This document shows positions 44,423-54,858 of a DNA stretch of 64,000 nt, in pieces. The position numbers and the translations under genes were made by a program. The stretch spans positions 186,001 to 250,000 of the forward strand of contig NZ_RHHO01000011.1 in assembly GCF_003710865.1 (NCBI RefSeq). Reading direction: 5' to 3'. Each line of letters opens with the position of its first letter. Position 1 is the stretch's first letter. The notes under the pieces are model-generated. The model was not told the origin of the DNA, ran no database searches, and was given only the letters and a program-made list of their open reading frames with translations. The stretch comes from Brevibacillus borstelensis. GTDB lineage: Bacteria > Bacillota > Bacilli > Brevibacillales > Brevibacillaceae.

Positions 44423-47152
44423 TTATGCGTTTACCGGTTTGCCTTCGTCGAGAAGCTGACGCAGAACGGTTTGCAGAATACCGCCGTTGCGATAGTAGTC
44501 TACGTCAACCATGCTGTCGAGGCGTACGATTACGTCGAATTCGAAGCTGCTGCCGTCTTGGCGAGTCGCTTTCACTTTGACGCGTTGGCCAGGCTGAACA
44601 TTGTCAGAGAGGCCGAGGATGTCAAAGGTTTCGCTGCCATCGATGCCGAGAGACTTCCAGCTTTGACCGTCTGCGAATTGCAGCGGCAGTACGCCCATGC
44701 CTACCAGGTTGGCGCGGTGGATGCGCTCGAAGCTTTCTGCGATAACAGCCTTGATGCCGAGCAGGAAGGTGCCTTTTGCCGCCCAGTCGCGGGAAGACCC
44801 TGTACCGTACTCTTTACCGGCCAGAACAACCAGTGGAGTACCGTCTGCTTGATATTTCATGCACGCATCGTAGATGGACATGACTTCGCCCGTCGGCAGG
44901 TATTTGGTTACCCCGCCCTCGGTGCCAGGTGCCACTTGGTTGCGGATACGGATGTTGGCAAACGTACCGCGCATCATGACATCGTGGCTTCCGCGACGAG
45001 CGCCGTAGGAGTTGAAGTCTTTGCGTTCTACGCCGTTTTCTTGCAGATAGCGGCCAGCCGGGCTGGTCGGCGAGATGTTTCCGGCAGGGGAGATGTGGTC
45101 AGTTGTGACAGAATCACCGAACAGCGCGATGGTGCGTGCTTTCAGTACTTCGTCGATGTGACCTGCGTCTCCAGCCAGGTTTTTGAAGAATGGAGGCTCC
45201 TGGATGTAGGTGGATTTTTCATCCCACTCGTACAGATCGCCTGTCGGAGCGTCGATTTTGTTCCACTCTTCGTTCTGTGTGAATACTTTTGCGTATTGCG
45301 CACGGAACAGCTCCGGATTCATCGCTTTGCCCATTGCTTCGTTGAGCTCTTGCGGAGTTGGCCAGATGTCTTTCAGGTAAACGGGTTGACCGTCGTTGCC
45401 GATGCCGATCGGATCTTTGGTCAGGTCGATGTTCACGTTGCCAGCCAGCGCGTATGCGATAACGAGCGGAGGAGAAGCGAGGTAGTTCGCTTTCACCTGG
45501 GCGTGAATACGGCCTTCAAAGTTGCGGTTACCGGACAGGACAGCCGCTACGGTCAGATCGTTGTCAGCGATTGCCTTGCTGGTTTCTTCCGGCAGCGGAC
45601 CGGAGTTACCGATACAAGTGGTGCAGCCGTAGCCGACGACGTTGAAGCCGATGGCGTTCAGAGAGTCGATCAGACCAGCGTCGATCAGGTATTGGGTAAC
45701 GACACGGGAACCTGGAGCCAGGGAGCTCTTCACGAACGGAGGCTTTTTCAGGCCTTTTTCAACCGCTTTCTTCGCCAGAATACCTGCGCCCAGCATAACG
45801 CTCGGGTTGGAGGTGTTGGTACAAGAAGTGATTGCCGCGATAACGACGGAGCCTGTTTTCAGGGTCGCAGTTTCACCGGTCGGATAGGTTACTTGCGCTT
45901 CAGCAGCGATTTTCTCTTCGGACAGACCGAAGCCGCCTTTTTCGATTGGCGTACGCAGGCTTTCGTTGAAGGATTCCTTCATGGAAGTCAGCTCTACGCG
46001 GTCTTGCGGGCGCTTCGGACCAGCCAGGCTCGGTACGACGGTGGACAGATCCAGTTCCAGTGTTTCGGAGAAGACAGGATCTGGCGTGTCGTCTGTACGG
46101 AACAGGCCTTGTGCTTTGGTGTAGGTTTCCACCAGATTGATCAAGGACTCTTCACGGCCGGTTTGACGCAGGTAGTTGAGCGTTTCCGCGTCTACCGGGA
46201 AGAAGCCCATGGTCGCGCCGTATTCAGGAGCCATGTTGGCAACCGTAGCGCGGTCAGCCAGCGAGATGTTGGACAGGCCAGGACCGTAGAACTCTACGAA
46301 TTTGCCGACAACGCCTTTTTTGCGCAGCATTTGTGTTACAGTCAGTGCCAGGTCGGTAGCGGTAGAGCCTTCTTTGAGGGTACCGGTCAGCTTGAAGCCG
46401 ACGACCTCTGGCGTTACGAAATAAAGCGGTTGGCCGAGCATTCCTGCTTCTGCCTCGATACCGCCAACGCCCCAGCCGAGTACGCCCAGACCGTTGATCA
46501 TCGTGGTGTGGGAGTCGGTACCTACGAGGGAGTCAGGGAAAGCGACGAGCTCGCCGTTTACTTCGCGGGTAGCGATTACCGATGCGAGGTACTCCAGGTT
46601 TACCTGGTGAACGATACCGGTCGCAGGAGGAACCGCACGGAAATTGTCAAAAGCGGTTTGAGCCCAGCGCAGGAAGCGGTAGCGCTCCTGGTTGCGTTCA
46701 AATTCCAGCTTCATGTTGTTATCGAGAGCTTTGTCGTTTCCGAAATCGTCAACCATGACGGAGTGGTCGATAACGAGATCAACCGGTACGAGCGGGTTGA
46801 TGCGCTTCGGATCTCCACCGGCGCGCTTCATGGCGATGCGCATAGCGGCGAGGTCTACGACAGCAGGAACACCAGTAAAGTCTTGCAGGACAATACGGGC
46901 AGGCATGAGCGGCACTTCTTGATTGCCGTCGCGTCCTTTTGTCCAGTTTGCCAGTTGTTGTACGTGTTCTTTGGTAATGGCGCGGCCGTCAAACTGACGA
47001 ACTGCCGCCTCCAACAGGACTTTGATCGAGAATGGCAGCTTGGAGATCTCGCCGATTCCTTGTTCTTCCAGGCCTTGCAGGCGGTAGTATGCGTACGCTT
47101 TATCGCCCACTTGCAGGGAAGACTTCACGTTGTAAGCATCGTGTGTAGCCAA
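44423..47152 (-). CDS. acnA: Aconitate hydratase (aconitase A)
   Basis: A 909-residue [4Fe-4S] aconitase that interconverts citrate and isocitrate and can act as an iron-responsive RNA-binding protein. Iron-sulfur cysteines lie in [10 protein letters not shown] near residue 437 and [11 protein letters not shown] near residue 503; active-site segments include [33 protein letters not shown] and the late [15 protein letters not shown]. The start is a TTG at 47152 with GGGAGG nine bases before it. A minus-strand -10 TATAAT lies at 47225-47230 and a GTTTCA-N5-TGAAAC dyad (47181-47197) sits in the leader. Also called citB in Bacillus. Confidence 0.96.
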   Translation of the reverse strand: MATHDAYNVKSSLQVGDKAYAYYRLQGLEEQGIGEISKLPFSIKVLLEAAVRQFDGRAITKEHVQQLANWTKGRDGNQEVPLMPARIVLQDFTGVPAVVDLAAMRIAMKRAGGDPKRINPLVPVDLVIDHSVMVDDFGNDKALDNNMKLEFERNQERYRFLRWAQTAFDNFRAVPPATGIVHQVNLEYLASVIATREVNGELVAFPDSLVGTDSHTTMINGLGVLGWGVGGIEAEAGMLGQPLYFVTPEVVGFKLTGTLKEGSTATDLALTVTQMLRKKGVVGKFVEFYGPGLSNISLADRATVANMAPEYGATMGFFPVDAETLNYLRQTGREESLINLVETYTKAQGLFRTDDTPDPVFSETLELDLSTVVPSLAGPKRPQDRVELTSMKESFNESLRTPIEKGGFGLSEEKIAAEAQVTYPTGETATLKTGSVVIAAITSCTNTSNPSVMLGAGILAKKAVEKGLKKPPFVKSSLAPGSRVVTQYLIDAGLIDSLNAIGFNVVGYGCTTCIGNSGPLPEETSKAIADNDLTVAAVLSGNRNFEGRIHAQVKANYLASPPLVIAYALAGNVNIDLTKDPIGIGNDGQPVYLKDIWPTPQELNEAMGKAMNPELFRAQYAKVFTQNEEWNKIDAPTGDLYEWDEKSTYIQEPPFFKNLAGDAGHIDEVLKARTIALFGDSVTTDHISPAGNISPTSPAGRYLQENGVERKDFNSYGARRGSHDVMMRGTFANIRIRNQVAPGTEGGVTKYLPTGEVMSIYDACMKYQADGTPLVVLAGKEYGTGSSRDWAAKGTFLLGIKAVIAESFERIHRANLVGMGVLPLQFADGQSWKSLGIDGSETFDILGLSDNVQPGQRVKVKATRQDGSSFEFDVIVRLDSMVDVDYYRNGGILQTVLRQLLDEGKPVNA

Positions 47153-47180
47153 TGTGCATAACCTCCCTAATTATTTCGGG

Positions 47181-47230
47181 GTTTCATCTGGTGAAACATA
47201 GTTTCGTTTCTTCATTACGAACCTATTATA
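47181..47230 (-). promoter_or_regulatory. Aconitase promoter region with leader dyad
   Basis: TATAAT on the minus strand (47225-47230) is a perfect -10; the -35 is poor. Between it and the start codon is the perfect dyad GTTTCA-TCTGG-TGAAAC (47181-47197), which could be an operator or an RNA hairpin. Confidence 0.55.
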
Positions 47231-47351
47231 CTCGATTTGTTTCCCCGCTTCTACCCCAAATTTCATCCTTTATACACAAAATCACTCGGAAAAAACACGA
47301 TGCCGCTTTGACGGTAGAGCTAGGAAAAATAACCAGACTCCATGTATTATC

Positions 47352-47373
47352 CCGTTTACATTCCGTTTACATT
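47352..47373 (+). promoter_or_regulatory. Tandem 11-bp repeats, likely OmpR-family regulator site
   Basis: CCGTTTACATT occurs twice in direct succession (47352-47362, 47363-47373), giving TTTACA-N5-TTTACA with an 11-bp period. Direct repeats one helical turn apart are the usual target of OmpR/PhoP-type regulators. The operon downstream encodes such a regulator. Confidence 0.6.
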
Positions 47374-47511
47374 CATGCGGTATCGTTTCTCCATGCATAA
47401 AACCGGATGGGAAGTGAAACGAACGGGAAAATCGCCGCATTGCCAAAGAAATGGTGCAAGGGTGTTGGGGGAATCAAGCGGAAAGCTTTAGGAGAGGAGA
47501 AATCATTATTT

Positions 47512-49275
47512 ATGGAACAGACACATACGCAAACGAAGACAAAAACAGGAAACTGGCGCTCTTTTTACGAGCTGATCAAACAGACCAACCCGTCCAAGCT
47601 GAAGTTGGGCGTGGCCTTGTTCATGAGCATCGCCACGACGCTTGTCAGTCTGGTGATCCCGCTGTTTACGCGAAATCTTGTGGACAGCTTTACGCTCGCT
47701 TCGATCACCACCGGACAGATTGTGCTGCTGGCCGTGGCCTTCATCGCCCAGGTCATCGCAGGAGGGCTGACCATCTATCTTTTGAATCACGTGGGGCAAA
47801 GCATCGTCGCCGCTCTCCGGGACAGGCTGTGGAAAAAGCTGCTCGTCCTGCCCGTAAGCTATTATGACAACCACCGGACCGGGGAAACGATCAGCCGGAT
47901 GACGAATGATACCGGAGTCGTAAAAGGGCTGATCACGGATCACCTGTCCAGCTTTTTCACCGGGATCATCTCCATCATCGGTTCGGTAGCGACGCTTCTC
48001 TACCTCGACTGGCAGATGACGCTGACGATGCTGATTGCCGTTCCGCTGTCACTGCTCATTTTGGTCCCGCTGGGGCGGCAGATGTACAAAATATCGAAGG
48101 GACTGCAAGACGAGACCGCCAGCTTCACCACCATCATGAATCAGGTGCTGTCGGAAATCCGTCTCGTCAAGGCATCCAATGCCGAGCCGCACGAGTACCA
48201 AAGCGGCAAGCGGGGAATAGAGAACCTGTTCCGTTTCGGATTAAAGGAAGGCAGAGTACAGGCGCTGATCGGTCCGCTCATTTCGTTTGTCCTGATGGTG
48301 CTTTTGGTCGTCATCATGGGATATGGAGGAATGCGCGTTTCCACGGGCGCTTTGACGGCAGGAGAGCTTGTCGCGTTTATTCTTTATCTGGTTCAAATCA
48401 TCATGCCGCTCGGGCAGTTCACCCAGTTCTTTACCCAGCTGCAAAAAGCGATGGGTGCGACAGAGCGGATCATCTCCACGCTGGAAGCCGATGAAGAAGA
48501 CCACGCTTCGGGACGGCCGCTGGAGGATGCGGGGCTGCCGATCCATATCGACCGGGTGACGTTTGCCTACGAAAACGGGGAGACCATTCTCGACGATGTA
48601 AGCTTTCGGGTCGAGCCGGGGAAAGTGACGGCGATCGTCGGACCGAGCGGCAGCGGGAAGACGACTTTGTTCTCCCTGATCGAAAGGTATTATCAGCCGA
48701 CTGGCGGAACGATCCGGCTCGGCGACAGCCCGATCAGCGACTATACGCTGTCGTCGTGGCGGAGCAAAATCGGTTACGTGTCCCAGGAAAGCCCGTTGAT
48801 AGCAGGGACCATCCGGGATAACATCTGCTACGGAATCTCGCGTCCTGTCAGCGAGCAGGAGTTGAGGCAAGCTGCTTCGATGGCATACGCCGATCAATTC
48901 ATCGACGAGCTGCCGGAAGGATATGACACACAGGTCGGCGAAAGAGGCATGAAGCTGTCGGGCGGACAGCGTCAGCGCATCGGCATCGCCCGGGCGCTGC
49001 TGCGCAACCCGCAAATTCTGATGCTGGACGAAGCGACCTCCAGTCTGGACAGCAAATCCGAGATCATCGTGCAGCAGGCGCTCAACAATTTGATGAAGGG
49101 ACGCACGACACTCGTCATCGCCCATCGCCTGTCTACGGTCGTAGATGCCGATCAGATTGTCTTTCTGGAAAAAGGAAGGATTACCGGAAAAGGAACGCAC
49201 GAAGAGCTGCTTGAAACACATGCGATGTATCGCGAATTTGCCACGCAGCAGCTGCGAATGAAACAGGAGGTGTAG
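47512..49275 (+). CDS. ABC-type multidrug exporter, fused membrane and ATPase domains (BmrA-like)
   Basis: A 587-residue half-transporter. Six transmembrane helices fill residues 25-310, followed by a nucleotide-binding domain with Walker [10 protein letters not shown] near residue 378, signature LSGGQRQR near residue 482 and Walker [13 protein letters not shown] near residue 502, then the switch histidine in VIAHRLST. It should work as a homodimer pumping lipophilic compounds out. ATG at 47512 follows AGGAGAGGAG, a slightly long spacing. It is the first gene of an operon with a two-component system 4 bases downstream. Confidence 0.92.
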   Translation: MEQTHTQTKTKTGNWRSFYELIKQTNPSKLKLGVALFMSIATTLVSLVIPLFTRNLVDSFTLASITTGQIVLLAVAFIAQVIAGGLTIYLLNHVGQSIVAALRDRLWKKLLVLPVSYYDNHRTGETISRMTNDTGVVKGLITDHLSSFFTGIISIIGSVATLLYLDWQMTLTMLIAVPLSLLILVPLGRQMYKISKGLQDETASFTTIMNQVLSEIRLVKASNAEPHEYQSGKRGIENLFRFGLKEGRVQALIGPLISFVLMVLLVVIMGYGGMRVSTGALTAGELVAFILYLVQIIMPLGQFTQFFTQLQKAMGATERIISTLEADEEDHASGRPLEDAGLPIHIDRVTFAYENGETILDDVSFRVEPGKVTAIVGPSGSGKTTLFSLIERYYQPTGGTIRLGDSPISDYTLSSWRSKIGYVSQESPLIAGTIRDNICYGISRPVSEQELRQAASMAYADQFIDELPEGYDTQVGERGMKLSGGQRQRIGIARALLRNPQILMLDEATSSLDSKSEIIVQQALNNLMKGRTTLVIAHRLSTVVDADQIVFLEKGRITGKGTHEELLETHAMYREFATQQLRMKQEV

Positions 49276-49279
49276 GCAA

Positions 49280-49954
49280 ATGGCCAAACTGCTGGTTGTC
49301 GATGACGATCCGCATATTCGCGAACTGGTCAGGGTCTTTTTGCAAAACGAAGGCTTCGATATCCTGGAGGCAGCCGACGGTCAGGAAGCCATGGCTATCA
49401 TGGAGACGGACCAGGCGGATCTGGTTATCCTCGACATCATGATGCCCCGTATGGATGGATGGGAGCTATGCCGCGAGCTCAGGAAGCATTACGACATCCC
49501 GCTGCTCATGCTGACAGCCAAGGGAGAGACTGCGCAAAAAATCAAAGGCTTCGAGCTGGGAACGGACGACTACCTCGTCAAGCCGTTCGAACCGGCGGAG
49601 CTCGTTGTTCGCGTCAAGGCGCTGTTAAAGCGGTACCGGATCGCAGCCTCGCACACGGTACAGGCCGGTTCGCTGCAATTGAACCGGAAGACATTTGAAA
49701 TCGGGATGGGCGGCCAAAAGCTGACGATTCCTCCCAAAGAGTTCGAGCTGCTGTTCAAGCTGGCCAGCTATCCGGGGCAGACCATCTCCCGCGAGCAGCT
49801 GATCGAGCAGATTTGGGGCTTTGACTTCGAGGGCAATGAGCGAACCGTCGATGTGCACATCAACCGCCTGCGGGAACGCTTTCCCGAGTCGGAGTGCGGC
49901 TTTCAGATTCGAACCGTTCGGGGGCTCGGGTACCGACTGGAGATCAGGCCATGA
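49280..49954 (+). CDS. OmpR-family response regulator
   Basis: A 224-residue regulator: receiver domain with acidic pair DDD (8-10), phospho-acceptor Asp52 in LVILDIMMP and the KP lysine near residue 102, then a winged-helix DNA-binding domain (KEFELLFKLASYPGQTISRE, then DVHINRLRERF). ATG at 49280 follows AGGAGG. It overlaps its kinase gene by 4 bases. Both genes follow the exporter gene, and tandem 11-bp repeats in front of the exporter suggest autoregulation. Confidence 0.94.
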   Translation: MAKLLVVDDDPHIRELVRVFLQNEGFDILEAADGQEAMAIMETDQADLVILDIMMPRMDGWELCRELRKHYDIPLLMLTAKGETAQKIKGFELGTDDYLVKPFEPAELVVRVKALLKRYRIAASHTVQAGSLQLNRKTFEIGMGGQKLTIPPKEFELLFKLASYPGQTISREQLIEQIWGFDFEGNERTVDVHINRLRERFPESECGFQIRTVRGLGYRLEIRP

Positions 49955-51024
49955 GAGTTCATCCGCACAGGAAGGTGATATGGCTCAGAGTCCTTGGCGT
50001 CATCGGCTTTGTCATCTACATCAATCTTTGCTGGTCTGCTGCGTATTGGATTACGCAAGGCCTGTACCCGAAAATCGGGATCGAGCCTTCCGAGTTTGTC
50101 AGGGGACTGGTCAACTCCTTTTTGGGCTTTCTCATCTTTTTTTGCTCTATGTTTCTTCTTTCACGGCTTGTCAGGCCGCGGCATGTGGAGCTTTTCCAAC
50201 TGCTGATCGACGCATTGAAACGGATCGCCAAAGGGGATTTCAGCGTCAAGCTCGATATCAAAATGGAGCACCAGTGGGGGCAGCTCGTCGAGAACATCAA
50301 CCATATGGCGGAGCAGCTGAACGAAATGGAGCAGATGCGCCAGGAGTTCATCTCCAACGTCTCTCACGAAATCCAATCTCCGCTGACCTCGATCAGCGGC
50401 TTCGCCCGCGCCTTGCGAAGCGAGCATCTCACCCGCGAGGAACAGCTCCATTATCTGGATATTATTGAAACGGAAAGCAAGCGCCTGTCAAAGCTGAGCG
50501 ACAATCTGCTGAAGCTCACATCGCTGGAAGCGAGGCAGCATCCGATGGAGCGGAAGCGCTACCGTCTCGACGACCAGCTTCGGAGCATCATCCTGGCATG
50601 TGAGCCGCAGTGGCTGGAGAAAGGCATCGAGCTGGACGCAGAGCTGGAAAAAGTGGAGCTCGTCGCGGACGAGGACATGATGAGCCAGGTTTGGACCAAC
50701 CTGCTCGGCAACAGCATCAAATTTACTCCCCCGGGCGGTACGATCAGCGTCCGTGCCCAGAGAATAGGGGGAGAGGTGGTCGTGCAGATTTCCGATACCG
50801 GCATCGGCATTTCAAGGGAGGATCAGGAGCGGATATTCGAGCGGTTTTTCAAGGCGGACAGATCGCGGAATCGGGCCGTTGGGGGCAGCGGACTTGGCCT
50901 TTCCATCGTAAAAAAGATTGTCGATTTGCATCAGGGAAAGATTGCCGTACAGAGCCGGCCAGGCGAAGGAACAACCTTTATCATCACATTCGCGGAGGAC
51001 AAGAAAGTCCCCTCTCTTCCTTAA
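49951..51024 (+). CDS. Sensor histidine kinase
   Basis: A 357-residue membrane kinase. Two transmembrane segments (about 13-30 and 53-72) enclose only a short extracellular loop of around 22 residues, which is typical of membrane-sensing kinases linked to antibiotic exporters. A HAMP-like linker leads to the H-box SNVSHEIQSPLTS with His139 and then N-box (NLLGNSIKFTPPGG), G1 (DTGIGIS) and G2 (GGSGLGLSI). ATG at 49951 overlaps the regulator stop as ATGA. Confidence 0.93.
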   Translation: MRVHPHRKVIWLRVLGVIGFVIYINLCWSAAYWITQGLYPKIGIEPSEFVRGLVNSFLGFLIFFCSMFLLSRLVRPRHVELFQLLIDALKRIAKGDFSVKLDIKMEHQWGQLVENINHMAEQLNEMEQMRQEFISNVSHEIQSPLTSISGFARALRSEHLTREEQLHYLDIIETESKRLSKLSDNLLKLTSLEARQHPMERKRYRLDDQLRSIILACEPQWLEKGIELDAELEKVELVADEDMMSQVWTNLLGNSIKFTPPGGTISVRAQRIGGEVVVQISDTGIGISREDQERIFERFFKADRSRNRAVGGSGLGLSIVKKIVDLHQGKIAVQSRPGEGTTFIITFAEDKKVPSLP

Positions 51025-51042
51025 AAAGAAGGGGACTTTTTG
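51004..51042. terminator. Bidirectional terminator
   Basis: AAAGTCCCCT pairs with AGGGGACTTT; the 5' arm overlaps the last codons of the kinase gene. It also serves the convergent ThiF-family gene. Confidence 0.88.
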
Positions 51043-51059
51043 CAATGCTCGCCGTGCGC

Positions 51060-52085
51060 TCAAGCTCCGATATACCTGGCATGGAGAGTGCGGGCCAGAC
51101 TGACGTCATCCGTTCCTTGCACGAGCACCCGCCCGTCTGGAAAGACGACCAGCGTGTGCGGGTCTACGTGGAAGCGCAGGAGAAACTTGTTGCGTTCCAC
51201 CTGGCCCAGCGGGGAAAGCCGTTCAGCGACCACATCCAGATCAAGCGACATATTGCCGGCAGGGGAGATTTGCACCGTATCCCGGCCGCACAGGGAGACG
51301 GCTTGGCCCTCTTGCGAATCCGGCTGCAAAAAGGAGAACTGCCGCTGGCCGCATGTCGGACAGTCATCGCGACGCCCGTTCGCCACCTTGATCTGGTGGT
51401 GGCGATTGTTCCACAAGTCGAAATGCTCCAGATTGGGGTTTAGCGCATCGGTGTCCCCGACCAGGATTTTGAGCGCTTCTGTCGCCTGATAAGAGGCCAC
51501 GATGTGAATGATCGGGCCAATTACCCCGGCCGTATCGCAGGTCGCCATTTCACCCGGATTGGGCGGCTCCGGAAAGAGACACCGCAGGCAAGGCGTCACG
51601 CCCGGGCGAATGGAGGCAAACGTGCCGGTCGCGCTGACCGCTCCGCCGTACACCCAGGGAATGCCGTGTTTGACACAGACGTCGTTTACGAGATAGCGCA
51701 CCTGGAAGTTGTCGGTGGCATCCAGCACGAGATCGACATCGGCGAGCAGAGACTCCGCATTGTAGGCGGTCAAGTCAGCCACGACAGGCTCGATCGCGAC
51801 TTCGGAATTGATCCGCGTCAGCTTGGCGTGGGCTGCGATGGCCTTGGGCAAATGCTGCCGGGCATCGTCCTCGTCGTAGAGCATTTGCCGCTGGAGGTTG
51901 CTCGGTTCCACAAAATCGCGGTCGATGAGCCGGACAAAACCGACGCCTGCGCGAACCATGTGATTGGCGGACACCGTACCCAGCGCTCCCATGCCGACAA
52001 TCGCTACACGGCTTTGCGACAGCCGCTCTTGTCCCGCGCGGCCGATAGGAGGAAACAGGATTTGACGGGAATAACGCGTATTCAC
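51060..52085 (-). CDS. moeB: ThiF/MoeB-family adenylyltransferase
   Basis: A 341-residue E1-like enzyme that adenylates the C-terminal glycine of a sulfur-carrier protein. The nucleotide motif GMGALG is near residue 31, then DRDFVEPSNLQRQ near residue 55, the zinc cysteines in PCLRC and CPTCG, and the active-site-type cysteine region ATCDTAG near residue 180. The C-terminal 80 residues are an extra domain. A GTG at 52085 follows AAAGGAG. It is 6 bases after the MoaD-MoaE fusion gene, so MoeB, activating MoaD, is the favoured role over ThiF. Confidence 0.88.
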   Translation of the reverse strand: MNTRYSRQILFPPIGRAGQERLSQSRVAIVGMGALGTVSANHMVRAGVGFVRLIDRDFVEPSNLQRQMLYDEDDARQHLPKAIAAHAKLTRINSEVAIEPVVADLTAYNAESLLADVDLVLDATDNFQVRYLVNDVCVKHGIPWVYGGAVSATGTFASIRPGVTPCLRCLFPEPPNPGEMATCDTAGVIGPIIHIVASYQATEALKILVGDTDALNPNLEHFDLWNNRHHQIKVANGRRDDCPTCGQRQFSFLQPDSQEGQAVSLCGRDTVQISPAGNMSLDLDVVAERLSPLGQVERNKFLLRFHVDPHTLVVFPDGRVLVQGTDDVSLARTLHARYIGA

Positions 52086-52091
52086 GGTAGG

Positions 52092-52799
52092 TTAGCTCCT
52101 TTCCACGTCATCCGGAAGCGCTGTCGGGTTCCAAGGTCCTTGCTGATGGCCCTTCCACTCGCTGCCGTCCTCCCAGATTTCCTTCTTCCAGATCGGTACG
52201 ATCTGCTTCAACCGCTCGATCGCGTATTCGCCAGCCTCGAAAGCCGCTTTTCGATGCGGCGTCGCTACGGCAGCGACCACCGCGATCTCCTCGATGGCAA
52301 GCTCGCCGATCCGGTGATGCATCGCCAGCTTCGTACCCGGCCACCGCTCTTCAACCTCGGACGCGATCTGCTTCATTTTTTCCACTGCCATTGGCTCGTA
52401 GGCTTCATAGGCAAGCAATACGGTACGCTGGCCGTGCGTGAACTCCCGGACGGTTCCGACAAAAGCGAGGACAGCGCCGGCATGCGGATTGGACACGAGC
52501 TTGACCAGTTTGTCAGCGCTCAGCGGTTCGGTCGTGATGGCAAAACGAGGGTCCTGACCGCCGCTCACAGGTGGCAATATGGCGATTTCGTCTCCGGCCC
52601 GGATGGCCGTATCCGGCTTGGCATACTCTTGATTGACGGAGATAAAGCAGCTGCCGAGCAGGGAGGACAGCGCAGGGTATTGGCTGGATGCGGCTTGCAG
52701 CAGGTCCTGTACGGTTGCTCCCTCCGGCAGTGTCAGTTGTATCGTTCGCTCGCCGGCCAGCTCGGCCAAACCGGCAAATAAAAGGACAGATATTTGCAT
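52092..52799 (-). CDS. moaDE: MoaD-MoaE fusion protein (molybdopterin synthase)
   Basis: A 235-residue fusion of the two subunits of molybdopterin synthase, which puts dithiolene sulfur into precursor Z. Residues 1-81 are MoaD, a ubiquitin-like fold ending LPPVSGG; residues of about 84-235 are MoaE with FVGTVREFTHG, the catalytic-type HHRIGELAIEE and AVATPHRKAAFEA, then PIWKKEIW. Free MoaD needs a C-terminal Gly-Gly to carry the thiocarboxylate, but here Gly80-Gly81 is followed by QDPRF. ATG at 52799 follows GAGGAG. It is in an operon with moeB and divergent from moaC. Confidence 0.93.
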   Translation of the reverse strand: MQISVLLFAGLAELAGERTIQLTLPEGATVQDLLQAASSQYPALSSLLGSCFISVNQEYAKPDTAIRAGDEIAILPPVSGGQDPRFAITTEPLSADKLVKLVSNPHAGAVLAFVGTVREFTHGQRTVLLAYEAYEPMAVEKMKQIASEVEERWPGTKLAMHHRIGELAIEEIAVVAAVATPHRKAAFEAGEYAIERLKQIVPIWKKEIWEDGSEWKGHQQGPWNPTALPDDVERS

Positions 52800-53001
52800 G
52801 TAGCACTCCTCGTTTCCCAAGGGTTATTTATAGGAAGGAAAAGCTTCTCTCTACTTGTGACGATAACATAATTGCGCCTAACTGCCAAATCAGAGAGCGA
52901 CTTCTTGCAGATTCCCGATTGATTTTCTACAGTGCTGAATGTAAGGTTAGATTATCGAAAAAGAAGGGCATTCCCAGGCGGAAAGCAAATGGGAGGAAGA
53001 A

Positions 53002-53484
53002 ATGAACGACGAATTAACGCATTTTAACGATCAACAACGGGCCAAAATGGTGGACGTCTCCGAAAAAGAGGTAACCAAGCGGGTAGCGGTGGCTGTCAGC
53101 AAAATCACGATGAAGCCGGAAACGCTGCTGCGCATTCGCGAGGGGCAGATTGCCAAGGGGGATGTATTGGCTGTCGCACAGGTAGCCGGAGTAATGGCTG
53201 CGAAAAAGACGTGGGAGATCATCCCGATGTGTCATCCGCTGCCGCTGACGGGCATTGACATCCGCTTTTCGTATGCGGACAAAGCGACATTGGATATCGA
53301 GGCAACCGTCAAAACGACCGGCAAGACCGGCGTGGAGATGGAGGCACTGACAGCCGCAAGCGCAGCCGCGCTCACCGTTTATGACATGTGCAAGGCCATG
53401 GACAAGGAAATGGTAATCGGGCCGACGTATCTCCAGAGCAAAACCGGCGGGAAAAGCGGAGATTTTTATCGGAGCGAGGCGTAA
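53002..53484 (+). CDS. moaC: Cyclic pyranopterin monophosphate synthase accessory protein
   Basis: A 160-residue MoaC, acting after MoaA in the first step of molybdenum cofactor synthesis. [16 protein letters not shown] near residue 14, then [11 protein letters not shown] near residue 76 and [20 protein letters not shown] near residue 112 are the conserved blocks; the last holds the active-site region with Lys and Asp (CKAMDK). ATG at 53002 follows GGGAGG. It is 7 bases upstream of an MFS transporter gene. Confidence 0.95.
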   Translation: MNDELTHFNDQQRAKMVDVSEKEVTKRVAVAVSKITMKPETLLRIREGQIAKGDVLAVAQVAGVMAAKKTWEIIPMCHPLPLTGIDIRFSYADKATLDIEATVKTTGKTGVEMEALTAASAAALTVYDMCKAMDKEMVIGPTYLQSKTGGKSGDFYRSEA

Positions 53485-53491
53485 ACATCAG

Positions 53492-54832
53492 ATGAGTCGA
53501 CTATGGAATTCCTATCCGCGCAGCATCCGGCTTCTGGCCGTTGCTGCCGTTATTCATTCTACGGGCATGGCCTGTATCTGGCCGCTGGTGACGATCTACA
53601 TCCACGATTTTCTCGGGAAGCCGCTCACCGTAGCGGGTGTTCTTTTGATGCTGAATCAGGGAGCGTACCTGATCGGCAGTCTGACAGGCGGGGTTCTCTT
53701 TGACCGCTGGGGGAAAATGCGCACAGTATACGCCGCGACAGCGGGAGCGGTAGCCGTAGCTGTGGCACTGGGCTTCACAACCAGCTTTCATACGTATACG
53801 GTCTTGCTGCTTTTGAACGGATTTTTCTCCGGCATCATGTTTCCTGTGCTCAATGCCCTGATCGGCCTCTTGTGGCCTGACGGCGGCCGCAAGGGCTTGA
53901 ATACGGTTTATGTGGCACTCAATATCGGGGTAGCGATCGGTTCCGCCTCGGCGGGAATGCTGGCGAGCATTTCCTTTGCCTGGACTTTCTTTGGAAATGC
54001 GGCGCTGCAGCTGGCAGTTCTGTTTCTCTTTATCTTTTTGAGCCGCACGGTCGATCTTGAGCGCGGTCAGGAAAAAGAAGGCCGGCTCGTGGCAGCGTCG
54101 GCGAAGCACACAGAGGAAGGTGAGGGGGCACAGCTGCCTGCCGCGGGATTGGCGGAGAAGGCCGGCGGATCAAAAGGGGCCGCGGCGGCAATGGCGACGG
54201 ATGCCGCTCAAGCTGCCGGTCGCCCGATGGCATGGCTAGCGCTCGGTCTGTTGTCGGCAGGGTTGTTGGTCTGCTGGATTATTTACTCGCAGTGGACGAC
54301 TGTGCTGTCGGCGTATATGCAGTCGCTGGGCATCACGCTCAGGGAGTACAGCCTGCTGTGGACGCTGAATGGTGCTTTGATCCTGTTCGGGCAGCCGTTT
54401 ATCTCCTGGGTGATCAGGCACTTCGCCCGTACGCTGAAAGCGCAGTTGCTGTTAGGCGCCTACGTCTTTTCGCTCTCCATGCTGATCTTGTCTCAGACGA
54501 CGGTGTACGCCGGTTTTTTCGTGGCCATGTTTGTCATTACACTGGGTGAAATGCTGGTGTGGCCTGCCGTCCCGACCATCGCTGCCGAGTTGTCTCCACC
54601 GGGACGTGAAGGGTTCATTCAAGGCCTCATCGGGGGCGTAGGCTCAGGAGGACGCATGGTCGGCCCGCTGATGGGCGCCGTGATCTTTGAAGCGCTCGGA
54701 GCAAATGGGATGGTCTACTTCATGGCTGCTTTGGCTTTGGTCGCTGTCGCTTGCTTTACCGTGTACACGTCCTTTGTAAAGCGTCCTGAGATGAAGGCAG
54801 CTCTGCCTGCTCCGGAGAAGCTCGGGTCATGA
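53492..54832 (+). CDS. Major facilitator superfamily transporter
   Basis: A 446-residue membrane protein with about twelve hydrophobic segments. The loop 2-3 motif GGVLFDRWGKMR near residue 69 is the MFS signature. A long central cytoplasmic loop of about 55 residues (186-240) is rich in Glu, Lys and Ala. The ATG at 53492 is 7 bases after moaC with GGAGCGAGG upstream, so the two are co-transcribed. Drug or metabolite efflux is likely; a link to molybdenum metabolism is only positional. Confidence 0.87.
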   Translation: MSRLWNSYPRSIRLLAVAAVIHSTGMACIWPLVTIYIHDFLGKPLTVAGVLLMLNQGAYLIGSLTGGVLFDRWGKMRTVYAATAGAVAVAVALGFTTSFHTYTVLLLLNGFFSGIMFPVLNALIGLLWPDGGRKGLNTVYVALNIGVAIGSASAGMLASISFAWTFFGNAALQLAVLFLFIFLSRTVDLERGQEKEGRLVAASAKHTEEGEGAQLPAAGLAEKAGGSKGAAAAMATDAAQAAGRPMAWLALGLLSAGLLVCWIIYSQWTTVLSAYMQSLGITLREYSLLWTLNGALILFGQPFISWVIRHFARTLKAQLLLGAYVFSLSMLILSQTTVYAGFFVAMFVITLGEMLVWPAVPTIAAELSPPGREGFIQGLIGGVGSGGRMVGPLMGAVIFEALGANGMVYFMAALALVAVACFTVYTSFVKRPEMKAALPAPEKLGS

Positions 54833-54858
54833 CAAGCAATGCTTGGACGGATACTCGT

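Noticed and set aside
44471-47161. An 896-codon open frame opposite the aconitase gene
   Set aside because: It is a mirror frame of a highly biased coding sequence. Its translation has no family motif and is rich in Cys, Arg and Val in the way antisense frames are; aconitase on the other strand is unmistakable.
52800-53001. Moco riboswitch between the divergent moa genes
   Set aside because: I looked for the GC-rich Moco RNA core and saw none; the region is AT-rich with only weak dyads.
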